Shown here: in pieces, positions 34,123 through 43,806 of the stretch
Position numbering within the stretch: the stretch's first letter is position 1
How the letters are laid out: each line of letters begins with the position of its first letter
Made by a program: the position numbers and the translations under genes
Origin: an uncultured Litoreibacter sp.
GTDB taxonomy: Bacteria; Pseudomonadota; Alphaproteobacteria; Rhodobacterales; Rhodobacteraceae
DNA: 64,000 bases
NCBI GenBank assembly: GCA_947504205.1
Contig: CANNGL010000003.1
Coordinates: forward strand, 558,001-622,000
Direction of reading: 5' to 3'
The notes under the pieces: generated by a model
Seen by the model: only the letters and a program-made list of their open reading frames with translations
What the model was told of the DNA's origin: nothing
Databases searched by the model: none

Positions 34123-35835
34123 TTACGCGGCGATCAGCCCCATGCTTTCCAATTTCAAGATGACCTGGTGGGCGCAATTGTCGACTTCGACGTTTTCAGT
34201 TTCTACCCTCAGTTCAGGATGCTCAGGAACGTCATAAGGGTCTGAGATTCCGGTGAATTCCTTGATTTTGCCCTCTCGAGCAAGCTTGTAGAGGCCTTTG
34301 CGATCTCGGCGTTCACATTCTTCGATAGATGTCGCTACATGAACTTCGATGAATGCGCCGAACTGTTCGATATCTTCGCGAACAGCACGTCTGGTCGTGG
34401 CGTAGGGCGCGATCGGCGCACAAATTGCGATGCCGCCGTTCTTGGTAATTTCGGATGCCACATAGCCGATACGGCGAATATTCAAGTCACGATGCTCTTT
34501 TGAGAAACCAAGTTCGGAAGACAGGTTCTTTCTTACGATATCACCGTCAAGCAGGGTCACCGGACGCCCACCCATCTCCATTAGCTTGACCATCAGCGCG
34601 TTGGCTATCGTGGATTTTCCGGATCCCGAGAACCCGGTGAAGAATACCGTAAATCCTTGGCTTGCGCGCGGAGGTCGAGACTTTCGGAGCTCTTCCACAA
34701 CCTGTGGAAACGAAAACCACTCTGGGATCTCAAGCCCTTCCGCGAGACGTCGGCGCAGTTCAGTCCCTGAAATATTGAGGATCGTGACGTTGTCCTTATC
34801 CTTTATCTCATCGGCCGGTTCGTATTGGGCGCGATCCTGCACATAGACCATGTGCTTAAAGTCGACCATCTCGATGCCCATTTCTTCCTGATGCTCGCGG
34901 AAAAGGTCTTGTGCATCGTATGGGCCATAAAAGTCATCGCCCGCCGAATTTTTCCCGGGCCCTGCGTGGTCGCGTCCCACGATGAAATGCGTGCAGCCGT
35001 GATTTTTGCGGATCAACCCGTGCCATACGGCTTCACGCGGGCCCGCCATGCGCATCGCCAGGTTGAGCAGAGACATTGATGTTGTCGAAGACGGGTACTG
35101 ATCCAGAACAGCTTCATAGCAACGCACGCGAGTGAAGTGATCGATGTCGCCAGGCTTTGTCATGCCGACCACCGGATGAATAAGCAGGTTGGCTTGCGCT
35201 TCTTTCGCGGCTCTAAACGTTAGCTCCTGATGAGCGCGATGCAGCGGGTTTCGTGTTTGGAAGGCAACGACCCTCCGCCACCCCAGCTTGCGGAAATAAG
35301 CACGAAGCTCATTTGGTGTATCTCGCCGCGCTCGGAAGTCGTAGTGAACGGGCTGCTGAATACCGGTGATTGGTCCGCCGAGGTAGACTTGGCCCGCCGT
35401 GTTGTGCAGGTAGTTCACAGCGGGGTGAGCGCTGTCATCTGCGCCAAATACCTTCTCGGCCTCATGCGATTTGTTGGGAGTCCAGCGATCTGTGACGGTG
35501 AGAGTCGCGAGAATGACGCCTTCCTGATCACGCAGAGCAATGTCTTGCCCCAATTCCAATGACGCTGCGAATTCTTCCGAGACATCCAAAGTAATTGGCA
35601 TCGGCCATAGCTTACCGTTCGACAAGCGCATTGTGTCGACGACGCTGTTGTAGTCGTCCTCACCTAGGAAACCGTTGAGCGGGTTGAACCCTCCGTTCAT
35701 CAACAGTTCCAGGTCGCAGACCTGGCGGGGGGTTAGATTCCAAGACGTCAGATCAGCCGCTTCAACCTTCAGTTTCTGGGCGCTCTCGTAGGACACATAG
35801 AGCTCAGGGATCGGTGTTAGGTTTTGGGTCGACAT
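34123..35835 (-). CDS. sat-cysC: Bifunctional sulfate adenylyltransferase / APS kinase
   Basis: The 570-residue protein activates sulfate to APS and then phosphorylates APS to PAPS, the donor for sulfotransferases. The N-terminal ATP-sulfurylase domain has Q-T-R-N-P-L-H-R-A-H (nucleotide binding) and G-R-D-H-A-G-P-G. The C-terminal kinase domain has the P-loop G-F-S-G-S-G-K-S-T near 393 and D-G-D-I-V-R. ATG 35835 is chosen over a TTG at 35859. Three sulfotransferase-fold genes elsewhere in this window would use its PAPS. Confidence 0.93.
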   Translation of the reverse strand: MSTQNLTPIPELYVSYESAQKLKVEAADLTSWNLTPRQVCDLELLMNGGFNPLNGFLGEDDYNSVVDTMRLSNGKLWPMPITLDVSEEFAASLELGQDIALRDQEGVILATLTVTDRWTPNKSHEAEKVFGADDSAHPAVNYLHNTAGQVYLGGPITGIQQPVHYDFRARRDTPNELRAYFRKLGWRRVVAFQTRNPLHRAHQELTFRAAKEAQANLLIHPVVGMTKPGDIDHFTRVRCYEAVLDQYPSSTTSMSLLNLAMRMAGPREAVWHGLIRKNHGCTHFIVGRDHAGPGKNSAGDDFYGPYDAQDLFREHQEEMGIEMVDFKHMVYVQDRAQYEPADEIKDKDNVTILNISGTELRRRLAEGLEIPEWFSFPQVVEELRKSRPPRASQGFTVFFTGFSGSGKSTIANALMVKLMEMGGRPVTLLDGDIVRKNLSSELGFSKEHRDLNIRRIGYVASEITKNGGIAICAPIAPYATTRRAVREDIEQFGAFIEVHVATSIEECERRDRKGLYKLAREGKIKEFTGISDPYDVPEHPELRVETENVEVDNCAHQVILKLESMGLIAA

Positions 35836-36001
35836 GTTTGGCACTCGGTTAGGAATCAATACTGCGGCTGGGAGCGCCGCGTTCAGCGAGGCTTTAACGC
35901 CCGCTTTGCGTCTACTTCAAGGAATCAATTCAGAAAAGCTGTGGCAGCTGGGAAAAATGCTACTTTATGCTGCCGGGCTGAAAGGCCCTTGCTGACCCAG
36001 A

Positions 36002-36988
36002 TCAAAGCATCCCCGGAACAATTTGATCAGGCGGACGATGGCCATCATCGAATGTTTTGATGTTCAGAAGCACTTTTTCGCCCATCTCCACCCGGCCTTC
36101 CAGCGTTGCGGACCCCATATGTGGAAGCAAGACAACATTGCTCAATTCACGCAAGCGCGGGTTGATCTGTGTGCCATGCTCAAAGACATCCAGACCCGCT
36201 GCAGCCAATTCACCTGCCCGCAGCATTCTCGTCAGCGCGTTCTCGTCAATCACTTCGCCGCGTGAGGTGTTCACGATAACAGCATCGGGCTTCATCAGCT
36301 TCAGCCGTCGTGCATTCAACAGGTGATATGTCGAGGGTGTGTGCGGGCAATTGACCGATACAACATCCATTCGGCTGATCATCTGATCGAGACTTTCCCA
36401 ATAGGTGGCCTCAAACTCATCAGCTATACCCTGATGTACCGGTTTTCGGTTGTGGTAGTGGATTTGCATTCCGAACACGCGGGCGCGTCTGGCGACGGCT
36501 TGTCCGATCCGCCCCATGCCTAGAATACCAAGGCGTCGACCGGCAATTCGCCCACCCATCAGCGCTGTCGGCGACCAACCGTCCCAGTTGCCGGACTGCA
36601 TTACCGACAGACCTTCCGGGATGCGGCGTGTGACGGCCAGAATAAGCGCAAGCGTCATATCGGCTGTATCATCTGTCACAGCACCCGGCGTATTAGAGAC
36701 AAGGATCCCACGCTGGCGTGCTGTGTGAATATCGATGTGATCAACGCCCGCACCATAGTTGGCGATCAGTTTCAGCTTTTCGCCTGCCTGGCCCAATAGC
36801 CCGGCATCAATTTGGTCGGTCAATGTCGGGACCAGAACATCAGCTGTCTTGACCGATTCGGTCAATTCCTCGCGTGACATGGGCGTGTCATCAGAACGGA
36901 GCTTCACATCAAACAGCTCGCTCATTCTGGTTTCGACCACTTCGGGCAACCGTCGCGTCACGACAACACTCAGCTTCTGACTGGGCAT
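36002..36988 (-). CDS. D-2-hydroxyacid dehydrogenase
   Basis: The 328-residue NAD(P)-dependent enzyme of the D-hydroxyacid dehydrogenase family has the Rossmann motif L-G-I-L-G-M-G-R-I-G, the catalytic Arg in N-T-S-R-G-E-V-I-D and the catalytic His in L-L-P-H-M-G-S-A-T. It most resembles glyoxylate/hydroxypyruvate reductases. The exact substrate is unknown. It is transcribed away from the SH3-domain gene; the two 5' ends are 110 bp apart. Confidence 0.88.
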   Translation of the reverse strand: MPSQKLSVVVTRRLPEVVETRMSELFDVKLRSDDTPMSREELTESVKTADVLVPTLTDQIDAGLLGQAGEKLKLIANYGAGVDHIDIHTARQRGILVSNTPGAVTDDTADMTLALILAVTRRIPEGLSVMQSGNWDGWSPTALMGGRIAGRRLGILGMGRIGQAVARRARVFGMQIHYHNRKPVHQGIADEFEATYWESLDQMISRMDVVSVNCPHTPSTYHLLNARRLKLMKPDAVIVNTSRGEVIDENALTRMLRAGELAAAGLDVFEHGTQINPRLRELSNVVLLPHMGSATLEGRVEMGEKVLLNIKTFDDGHRPPDQIVPGML

Positions 36989-37097
36989 CTTATCTCATCC
37001 CTCGGTGGCTATTTGAGTTCCATAGTGCCAATATCCAAAGCAACGGGAAACCCATAAATCCCGAATAAGAGTAGTTGAGGCAGAGGACTAAATTCCC

Positions 37098-37592
37098 ATG
37101 ACCCGCTTGGTGGTGTGTGTTCTATTGATATTCGTCATGTTTGGCGGGACGATTGCGTCTGCCGAACGTGGACCCGTAACCAATCTACCGATGCCTCGGT
37201 TTGTCTCTTTGAAGGCAAGCGAAGGAAATGTCCGTCGCGGACCATCCCTCAGCCATAGGATCGACTGGGTCTACAAGCATCGCAATATGCCGTTGCAGAT
37301 CGTCGCAGAGCACGGCCATTGGCGTCGGGTCGTTGATCGTGATGGTGCTGGTGGCTGGGTCCACTATTCGCTGCTTTCGGGCGTGCGAACTGTGTTGATC
37401 GAAAGTGATATGCAGCCGCTCTACAAATTGGCCGATGAAGGAGCGCCTGTAGCAGCGCTGACGGAAGCGGGGGTGATTGCACGATTGGGTAAGTGCAAGG
37501 ATGATTGGTGCCGTCTGGTCGTCAACGGCACCAAGGGCTGGATGAAGCGAGACAAGCTTTGGGGCCTGATGCCTAACGAGCTGCGCGAGTAG
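37098..37592 (+). CDS. Exported bacterial SH3-domain protein
   Basis: A 164-residue protein with a signal peptide (V-V-C-V-L-L-I-F-V-M-F core, cleavage near A-S-A). The mature part has two SH3-type segments (K-A-S-E-G-N-V-R-R-G-P-S-L-S-H-R and Y-K-L-A-D-E-G-A-P-V), of the SH3_4/DUF1058 kind, often found in cell-wall-associated proteins. It likely binds peptidoglycan or another envelope partner. It converges on the phosphatase gene with a 1-bp gap. Confidence 0.87.
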   Translation: MTRLVVCVLLIFVMFGGTIASAERGPVTNLPMPRFVSLKASEGNVRRGPSLSHRIDWVYKHRNMPLQIVAEHGHWRRVVDRDGAGGWVHYSLLSGVRTVLIESDMQPLYKLADEGAPVAALTEAGVIARLGKCKDDWCRLVVNGTKGWMKRDKLWGLMPNELRE

Positions 37593-37593
37593 A

Positions 37594-38424
37594 TCAGGCC
37601 AGCGCCTCGAAGATCTCGCTCAAGTCTTTCCAGAGCCGTTTGGATTGTGCCGTCAACAGACGCCCGGTTGTCATCGTAGGGTGGTACTCGGACCCATCCA
37701 GCAGACGCGCCACGCCGCCCGCTTCCTGATAGATCAGTACGCCGGCGGCATGATCCCAGACATTCAGCATCCCGTTAAGGCAGAAGGCTGCATTGCCCAT
37801 CGCAAGATGGCGATATTCGTGGCAGGCTGTTCGGAGTGTTACAGCCCTGCGGAAACGCGGCAGTTCCTTGGCGATAACTGCTTGATCTGACTTGTTGTAC
37901 AAAAACATCCCGACAAAGCCGAATGTATCGTTCAAAGCCACAGGTGGTTCTGGAAGTGAAAGATGGGTCGTCCTGCCATCTCCACGGGTATAGTGAGCGC
38001 CGTCGCCATAACCTGCCCACACCCAGTCGTCGAACGATGGATCATAGAGCATCCCAAAAACGGTTTTCCCATCTTCGATCACGGCGATAATCACGCCATA
38101 TGTCGCAATTCCATGTGCAAAGTTCCAAGTGCCATCAATTGGGTCTATGACGATGCATTGTCCAGGCCCATCTACTTTATCGAGTAGTGATTTGTCGGCC
38201 GAAACGGCTTCTTCTCCTATTATTGACGCATCAGGGAATATTTTGGAAAATCTCTCGGTCATTGCGGCTTCAGCTGCACGATCAGCGATCGTGACTAGAT
38301 CATCTGGTGCTGATTTGCTGTCGATCGCTGCGAGATCGAGATTTCGGAAATGTGGTGTGATTTCGGTGCGTGCTACATCTCGAACCACTTCAATGATCGA
38401 CGCGCGTTCCTGTGGTGTCAACAT
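37594..38424 (-). CDS. Inositol monophosphatase family protein
   Basis: The 276-residue protein has the IMPase signatures: I-I-G-E-E-A near residue 70, D-P-I-D-G-T-W-N-F-A-H-G-I (metal-binding DPIDGT) and the C-terminal W-D-H-A-A-G motif. It is a Mg-dependent phosphatase of the family that includes inositol-1-phosphate and histidinol-phosphate phosphatases. The start overlaps the M3 peptidase stop (TAATG), so the two are coupled. Confidence 0.9.
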   Translation of the reverse strand: MLTPQERASIIEVVRDVARTEITPHFRNLDLAAIDSKSAPDDLVTIADRAAEAAMTERFSKIFPDASIIGEEAVSADKSLLDKVDGPGQCIVIDPIDGTWNFAHGIATYGVIIAVIEDGKTVFGMLYDPSFDDWVWAGYGDGAHYTRGDGRTTHLSLPEPPVALNDTFGFVGMFLYNKSDQAVIAKELPRFRRAVTLRTACHEYRHLAMGNAAFCLNGMLNVWDHAAGVLIYQEAGGVARLLDGSEYHPTMTTGRLLTAQSKRLWKDLSEIFEALA

Positions 38425-40439
38425 TATGCGACCTTGTCCAAACCGCGACCTTCCAAGAGGGCATCAATTCCCGGTAACCGACCGCGGAACTCTTTGTAGA
38501 GAATATCCGCTTCCCTGAGCCCTCCAACCGACAAGATATGTTTCTCAAGCTTCTGGGCAGTAGCCTCGTCAAACGGCCCCCCAGCTTCTTCGAATGCCTT
38601 GAACGCATCGGCGTCCATCACTTCAGACCACATGTAACTATAGTAGCCCGATGAATAGCCATCCCCTGAGAATATATGAGCGAAGTGGGGGGTAGCGTGA
38701 CGCATTCTAATCGCGTGGGGCATTCCGATATCCGCCAATATCTTCGCCTGCAGGTCCATTGGATTAGAGGGAGCGGGGCCATCATGAAAGGCGAGATCAA
38801 CGAGTGCAGATGCAAGATATTCTACAGTAGCAAAACCCTGATCGAAGGTGGCTGCGCCGAGCATCTTCTGGAGCAACGGCTCGGGCATTGGCTCGCCCGT
38901 CTCAGCGTGCAGCGCATGCCTTTGCAAGATCTCGGGAACTTCAAGCCAATGCTCATAGAGCTGGCTTGGTAATTCCACGAAGTCGCGTGCGACGGATGTA
39001 CCTGAGATCGTTTCATAGGTCACATCGGACAACATTTGGTGCAAAGCGTGGCCGAACTCGTGAAAGAGTGTCCGCGCATCGTCAAAGCTCAAAAGTGCGG
39101 GGTCGCCTTTGGCAAAATTACACACGTTTATGACATGCGGACGGATGTTTCCCTCCAACTTTTGCTGTGCTCGCAATGCAGAACACCATGCGCCTGATCG
39201 CTTGCCGTCCCGGGCGAAGTAATCGCCGATGAAAACCGCAAGATGCTTGCCGTCTCGTGTTACCTCCCATGCGCGCGCATCGGGGTGATGCAGTGGCACA
39301 TCAAGTGATGAGAATTGAAGTCCAAAAAGACGAGTTGCGCAATCAAAGGCAGCTTCGATCATATTGTCGAGCTGGAGGTATGGTTTCAGCGCGGTCTCAT
39401 CCAGATCATGCTCGGCTACACGGCGCTTCTCAGAATAGTAGCGCCAATCCCAAGCCTCCAGATCGCCATTGATCCCGTCCTGATGCATCATGTCAGTCAG
39501 AATCGCCGCGTCTGCTTCCGCCTGTGCTTTTGCTGGTGCCCAGATGCTCATAAGCAAATCGCGGACGGACGCAGGCGTTTTGGCCATTTCCGTTTCCAGC
39601 TTGTAGTCAGCAAAATTGTCATAGCCCAACAAGCTGGCGCGCTCGTGGCGCAGTGCCAAGATTTCGGCGGCAATGTCGCGGTTGTCCGTTGCGCCACCAT
39701 TTGCGCCCCGTGCGACCCAAGCCTCGTAGGCTTTCTCTCGCAAGTCTCGCCGCTCGGAAAATTGCAGGAAGGGCACTACGAGCGAACGGGATAGCGTGAC
39801 TATAGGTCCATCAATACCTTTGGCTTCGGCGGCTGACTTGGCGGCGTCCACGACGAAAGCGGGCAACCCCTTCAGATCGGAGTTTTTGAGTTCCATAAAC
39901 CAGTCACGCTCATCGGCCAGCAGGTTTTGGGTGAAGTTGGTTCCCAGAACGGCCAGTCGTTCTTTTACGTCGCGCAGCTTGTCATTCTCGGGGCCCACTA
40001 GCTGTGCGCCCGCCCTGACGAAGCTGCGCCGCGTCAGTTGCAACACGCGATCTTCTTCCGGCGATAGCCCAAGCGTATCACGTGCTTGATAGAGCGCCTC
40101 GACACGTTCAAAAAGGCCCTGGTTCATCATCAGGTCACTGCCCCATTTCGCCAGTTTGGGAGAAAACACTCGTTGCAGTCGTTCACGTTCGGGATTGCTG
40201 TCAACTGATGCGAGCAAATAGAACGGCCCGAGAACCTTTTCAAAGGTAGTCCCCATACGTTCCAGCGCATTGATTGTGTTGTCGAAGCTTGGCTCGTCAG
40301 AGTTGCCGACAATAGCATCCAGTTCTTTGTGAGCTTCCGACAGAGCCTGTTCAAAAGCAGGTTCGAACTGATCATCGGTAATTTTGCTGAAGTCAGGCAG
40401 TTCAAAAGGGGTTTTTCGGGGTGCGAGCAGAGGCAACAT
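38424..40439 (-). CDS. M3-family metallopeptidase (oligopeptidase A type)
   Basis: The 671-residue cytosolic zinc peptidase has the H-E-F-G-H-A-L-H-Q motif (HExxH) and a downstream acidic ligand region. The whole length and N-terminal P-F-E-L-P-D-F-S-K-I pattern match the M3A peptidases PrlC/Dcp that degrade short peptides. AAGGAG eight bases before the ATG supports the start. It is coupled to the phosphatase gene. Confidence 0.93.
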   Translation of the reverse strand: MLPLLAPRKTPFELPDFSKITDDQFEPAFEQALSEAHKELDAIVGNSDEPSFDNTINALERMGTTFEKVLGPFYLLASVDSNPERERLQRVFSPKLAKWGSDLMMNQGLFERVEALYQARDTLGLSPEEDRVLQLTRRSFVRAGAQLVGPENDKLRDVKERLAVLGTNFTQNLLADERDWFMELKNSDLKGLPAFVVDAAKSAAEAKGIDGPIVTLSRSLVVPFLQFSERRDLREKAYEAWVARGANGGATDNRDIAAEILALRHERASLLGYDNFADYKLETEMAKTPASVRDLLMSIWAPAKAQAEADAAILTDMMHQDGINGDLEAWDWRYYSEKRRVAEHDLDETALKPYLQLDNMIEAAFDCATRLFGLQFSSLDVPLHHPDARAWEVTRDGKHLAVFIGDYFARDGKRSGAWCSALRAQQKLEGNIRPHVINVCNFAKGDPALLSFDDARTLFHEFGHALHQMLSDVTYETISGTSVARDFVELPSQLYEHWLEVPEILQRHALHAETGEPMPEPLLQKMLGAATFDQGFATVEYLASALVDLAFHDGPAPSNPMDLQAKILADIGMPHAIRMRHATPHFAHIFSGDGYSSGYYSYMWSEVMDADAFKAFEEAGGPFDEATAQKLEKHILSVGGLREADILYKEFRGRLPGIDALLEGRGLDKVA

Positions 40440-40491
40440 GTTGGTTCTCCTTTGCAGACAAACCTATCTCCGCGTTTGATGGCTGCAATGA

Positions 40492-41286
40492 CTATGTTGG
40501 AGTTTGTCGCATCTTCGCTTCGAATCTGCGCAACAAAAGCGACAAAGTGATGGTCAGTGTCAGGTAGATCAAAGCGACCACATTGTAGGTTTCGAAATAC
40601 TTGAAGTTTCCGGCGGCAGTCACTTTGCCCAATTGAGTGATATCAGCAACGCCCAAAACTGAAACAAGTGAGCTATCTTTGACCATCGCCACGAAATCGT
40701 TGCCCAAGGGGGGAAGGATTGTCCGTATTGCCTGCGGAAAGACCACATGACGAAAGCGTCTCCAACGGTTCAGCCCTAGCGCTTCCGCGGCCTCGATTTG
40801 CCCAGGATCAACCGATTGAATGCCCGCGCGGAAAACCTCGGCGATGAAGGCGGAATAGCCGATTGCGAGCGCTAGGATTGCGCGCCAAAGCAGTGGGAAA
40901 TCACGGGTCCGCAGACGCTCCAACCCGAGTGGGTCAAGTATCCAGTTGATTGCCACAACCAGCGCTGGAGCGATCACAAACGCGACGTAGAGCAGCAATA
41001 CAATAATAGGGATGCCGCGAATGATCTCGATATAGGCGCGCGCAATCTGTCGCAGGAATATTGATTTCGACAGGCTCATCAATGCCAACAAGAGACCGGC
41101 CACCGATGCCATTGCGAAACCGACCAAGGTGACAAGAACCGTGATCTTGATCCCGCGAGATAGCGTGGTTGCAACCTGTGCGTACAAATCATCGGCCCAG
41201 ACGCGATATCCAAGCCAGACACCGATACAGATCAGAAGGACCAACCAGTAAGGAAAGTCCTTCTCTTGAGGTGCGGGACCTAACAC
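40492..41286 (-). CDS. Amino-acid ABC transporter permease
   Basis: The 264-residue inner-membrane permease starts at GTG 41286 (AGAAGA five bases before), with a cytoplasmic N-terminus, about five to six helices and the EAA-type loop E-A-A-E-A-L-G-L-N-R-W-R-R-F-R-H-V-V-F-P-Q-A-I-R. It is of the HisM/GlnP polar amino-acid class. It lies 15 bp after the binding-protein gene. No ATPase gene is adjacent, so the ATP subunit must come from elsewhere. Confidence 0.9.
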   Translation of the reverse strand: MLGPAPQEKDFPYWLVLLICIGVWLGYRVWADDLYAQVATTLSRGIKITVLVTLVGFAMASVAGLLLALMSLSKSIFLRQIARAYIEIIRGIPIIVLLLYVAFVIAPALVVAINWILDPLGLERLRTRDFPLLWRAILALAIGYSAFIAEVFRAGIQSVDPGQIEAAEALGLNRWRRFRHVVFPQAIRTILPPLGNDFVAMVKDSSLVSVLGVADITQLGKVTAAGNFKYFETYNVVALIYLTLTITLSLLLRRFEAKMRQTPT

Positions 41287-41301
41287 TCCAGTCTTCTGGG
41301 C

Positions 41302-42087
41302 TTAGCCGCCGATCTTATAGTCGAGGAACCATTTCTTGTTCAGAGCATCCAGCGTTCCGTCCTTCGCCATATCGGCAATCGCGGCGTTGATTGGGACAAC
41401 CAGGTCAGACCCTTTTGGAAAAATGAAGCCAAAATCTTCGGTTCCCAGTTTCTCACCAACGATTTTTAGGGCACCGTCAGAGGCGGAAACGTAACCTTCA
41501 CCCGCCGTTCCATCTGTCAGCACCAAGTCCACATCGCCCGCGCGAAGTGCGGCGACACCGGCTCCGAAGGTCTCGAATTTGATGATGCGCGGGTTTGCTT
41601 CGTCTCCATCCAGCACGTCATACACACCGACATAGAAGGGTGTGGTGCCGGGCTGAGCTGCCATGAGCAAATCAGGATCGGCAGCGAATGACGCGGCATC
41701 GCTAAACCGAGTTTCGTCGCCGCGTACCATCATGATCATCTCTGATGTCATGTAGCTGTCTGAAAAATCCACTTTTTCTTTGCGATCATCTCGAATGGTG
41801 ATGCCGGTCATGCCCAGATCATACTGGGCTTCTGAGACGGCAGGGATCATAGCGTCCCAACTGATATTTTCATATTTTACGGTGATATTGATGCGTTCTG
41901 CGATTTCTGCCATCGCATCGTATTCCCAGCCAATTGCGTTGCCTGAAGCCGGATCCATAAATTGCAGCGGAGGATAGGCGTTCTCGGTAACAACGACGAC
42001 TTCCTTACCATCAAGATTTGGTAGGTGACCGTCGGCAAAAGCGACAGTGGCAAACAACATGGCGGCAATTGTGGTGAGGAATTTCAT
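41302..42087 (-). CDS. Amino-acid ABC transporter substrate-binding protein
   Basis: The 261-residue periplasmic protein has a signal peptide ([13 protein letters not shown] core, cleavage near A-F-A). The mature protein is of the SBP_bac_3 type: [18 protein letters not shown], and F-S-D-S-Y-M-T-S-E. It binds polar or basic amino acids by family. GGGAG before the ATG supports the start. It pairs with the permease downstream; no ATPase in the window. Confidence 0.92.
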   Translation of the reverse strand: MKFLTTIAAMLFATVAFADGHLPNLDGKEVVVVTENAYPPLQFMDPASGNAIGWEYDAMAEIAERINITVKYENISWDAMIPAVSEAQYDLGMTGITIRDDRKEKVDFSDSYMTSEMIMMVRGDETRFSDAASFAADPDLLMAAQPGTTPFYVGVYDVLDGDEANPRIIKFETFGAGVAALRAGDVDLVLTDGTAGEGYVSASDGALKIVGEKLGTEDFGFIFPKGSDLVVPINAAIADMAKDGTLDALNKKWFLDYKIGG

Positions 42088-42142
42088 GGGTCAGGCTCCC
42101 TGTGATAAATTGCGTCATAGACTGAAGCAAACGCAGGATTCT

Positions 42143-43408
42143 TCAAGTCCGCGCAAAACCTTTGCCTAACGGACGCCAACCCAAGGCGGCCAAAGCCGTT
42201 GCGCCGACAAGCGCTAGTACGAATGGAACAAGCAATGCGGTGCTACGCGAAAACAGATTTTCGGCGAGTTGAACAGACAGTCCTGAAATCAGCAGACCAA
42301 GGGGGATCATGCCCCACGCGAGCAACCTGTAGATTGAATTCACGCGCCCCAACAGAATGTCAGGAATATTGCGCTGGCGATAGGCGACCGAAACCGTATT
42401 CCAAGTGATGCCCCAGAACTCGAACACTGCCAAGGTTGCAGCAAGTATCCAGCCATTTGGCGCGAGAATGATGCCCAGAAATGAGAGTGGCGTAAGTGCA
42501 AGGGAGAGTTGTGCGGTGCGACCCGGCCCGATTGCCTTAACGATCTTTTCACCGCTCCACCCTCCGGCGATGCCTCCGACCGCAGCAGCGGCGAACATCA
42601 AGCCATAAGCACGTGCATCCATTCCAAGGTTTTCTTGCGCGTGAAGGATCAAGCCGATTGCGACCATGTGAAAGAACAGGTTCCAAAGGCCGGTGATCAC
42701 TGCCAATAAACGAAGTAGAGGGGCGTTTTTGAGGAAATTCAGTCCTTCGGCTAGCTCCCGTCGCCAGTTGCGGCTGTCTTTGATTTCTGGCGTGAACCTC
42801 CCCCGAAAGCTGGAAATTAAGGCAACGGAGCAGACGAAAGCCACCGCGTTCAGCGCGAAAGGCAAGGGGACGGCAGCAGCGATCAGGAAAGCCCCTATCG
42901 CTGGACCCAGTAGAGAGTCCCCGACAAGCTCAACACTCCAGAGCCGCCCATTGGCATATTCAAGTTTTTCGGGTGGCACCAACGACGGCATCATCGTTTG
43001 CGCGGCATTGTCACGGAAGACTTCTGCGGTACCAACAATCAGCGCCAGAGCGAATATCACCATGAAGAGCTGGGGCTGCGCCAAGCCCTCAGGCAAGGGT
43101 GGCAGCAGCGGCACGAATAATAACACAAGAGCAACAAGCGCAAAGGCCGCTCCTCTGATGGTATCTGTGATCAGGATGAGGTTTCGGCGGTCAATTCTGT
43201 CTGTGATGACGCCTGCTGGCAGTGCGAATAAAAACCAAGGCAGGCGCAGTGCGACTGGTACTAACGATATTAACAATGCATCGCGCGTCATGAGCGATGC
43301 CAGCCACGCCCAGACCACTACGGCCACGCCGTCTGCAAGGTTCGCTAGGCCGCAGGCAGCTAGAAATTTCGGAAGTACAGATTTTCCGCGAAGTTCCGTC
43401 GACGTCAT
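42143..43408 (-). CDS. MFS transporter (EntS-like)
   Basis: The 421-residue protein has about 12 hydrophobic segments and the MFS signature G-V-I-T-D-R-I-D-R-R-N-L between helices 2 and 3. The overall pattern resembles the EntS/tetracycline-resistance-like exporters. The substrate is unknown. It is transcribed toward the binding-protein gene and shares the strand with ubiK upstream. Confidence 0.88.
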   Translation of the reverse strand: MTSTELRGKSVLPKFLAACGLANLADGVAVVVWAWLASLMTRDALLISLVPVALRLPWFLFALPAGVITDRIDRRNLILITDTIRGAAFALVALVLLFVPLLPPLPEGLAQPQLFMVIFALALIVGTAEVFRDNAAQTMMPSLVPPEKLEYANGRLWSVELVGDSLLGPAIGAFLIAAAVPLPFALNAVAFVCSVALISSFRGRFTPEIKDSRNWRRELAEGLNFLKNAPLLRLLAVITGLWNLFFHMVAIGLILHAQENLGMDARAYGLMFAAAAVGGIAGGWSGEKIVKAIGPGRTAQLSLALTPLSFLGIILAPNGWILAATLAVFEFWGITWNTVSVAYRQRNIPDILLGRVNSIYRLLAWGMIPLGLLISGLSVQLAENLFSRSTALLVPFVLALVGATALAALGWRPLGKGFART

Positions 43409-43447
43409 AATTCGCCGACTATGTCACCTGCAGCCGCGGTCGCAAGC

Positions 43448-43711
43448 TCAGCTTTTCTTGGCTTTCGGTTTTTTGCCAGCTTCCAGGGTTTCAATCCGCG
43501 CAAGCAAGGCTTCATTTTCTTCACGAGCCTTCTGGGCCATTGCACGTACAGCATCAAATTCCTCGCGCGTGACAAAATCGCGATCTGCCAGCCAACGATC
43601 CATCATGCCTTTCATGGCGTTTTCCGCTTCCGACTTTGCACCTTGCGCAACGCCCATCGCGTTTGTCATCAGCTGCGACATGTCATCAAAAAATTTGTTG
43701 CGGGTTTGCAT
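43448..43711 (-). CDS. ubiK: Ubiquinone biosynthesis accessory factor UbiK (BMFP)
   Basis: The 87-residue coiled-coil protein belongs to the BMFP family (PF04380). It begins [11 protein letters not shown] and has a central charged helix, [12 protein letters not shown], and a Lys-rich tail. UbiK helps the membrane-associated ubiquinone enzymes. GAGG lies eight bases before the ATG. It diverges from lgt. Confidence 0.88.
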   Translation of the reverse strand: MQTRNKFFDDMSQLMTNAMGVAQGAKSEAENAMKGMMDRWLADRDFVTREEFDAVRAMAQKAREENEALLARIETLEAGKKPKAKKS

Positions 43712-43806
43712 TGGAATGGCCTCACAATTTCGTTGATTGTTATATGGGGGCCTTTCTCGCTTTTCTCAAGGTTGACTTCGCCGCAGGCACATCGCACTCA
43801 AACTGC

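Noticed and set aside
42693-43736. A 347-codon plus-strand frame opposite the MFS gene and ubiK
   Set aside because: It is antisense to two clear genes and the predicted protein is a low-complexity Ser/Arg/Ala shadow.
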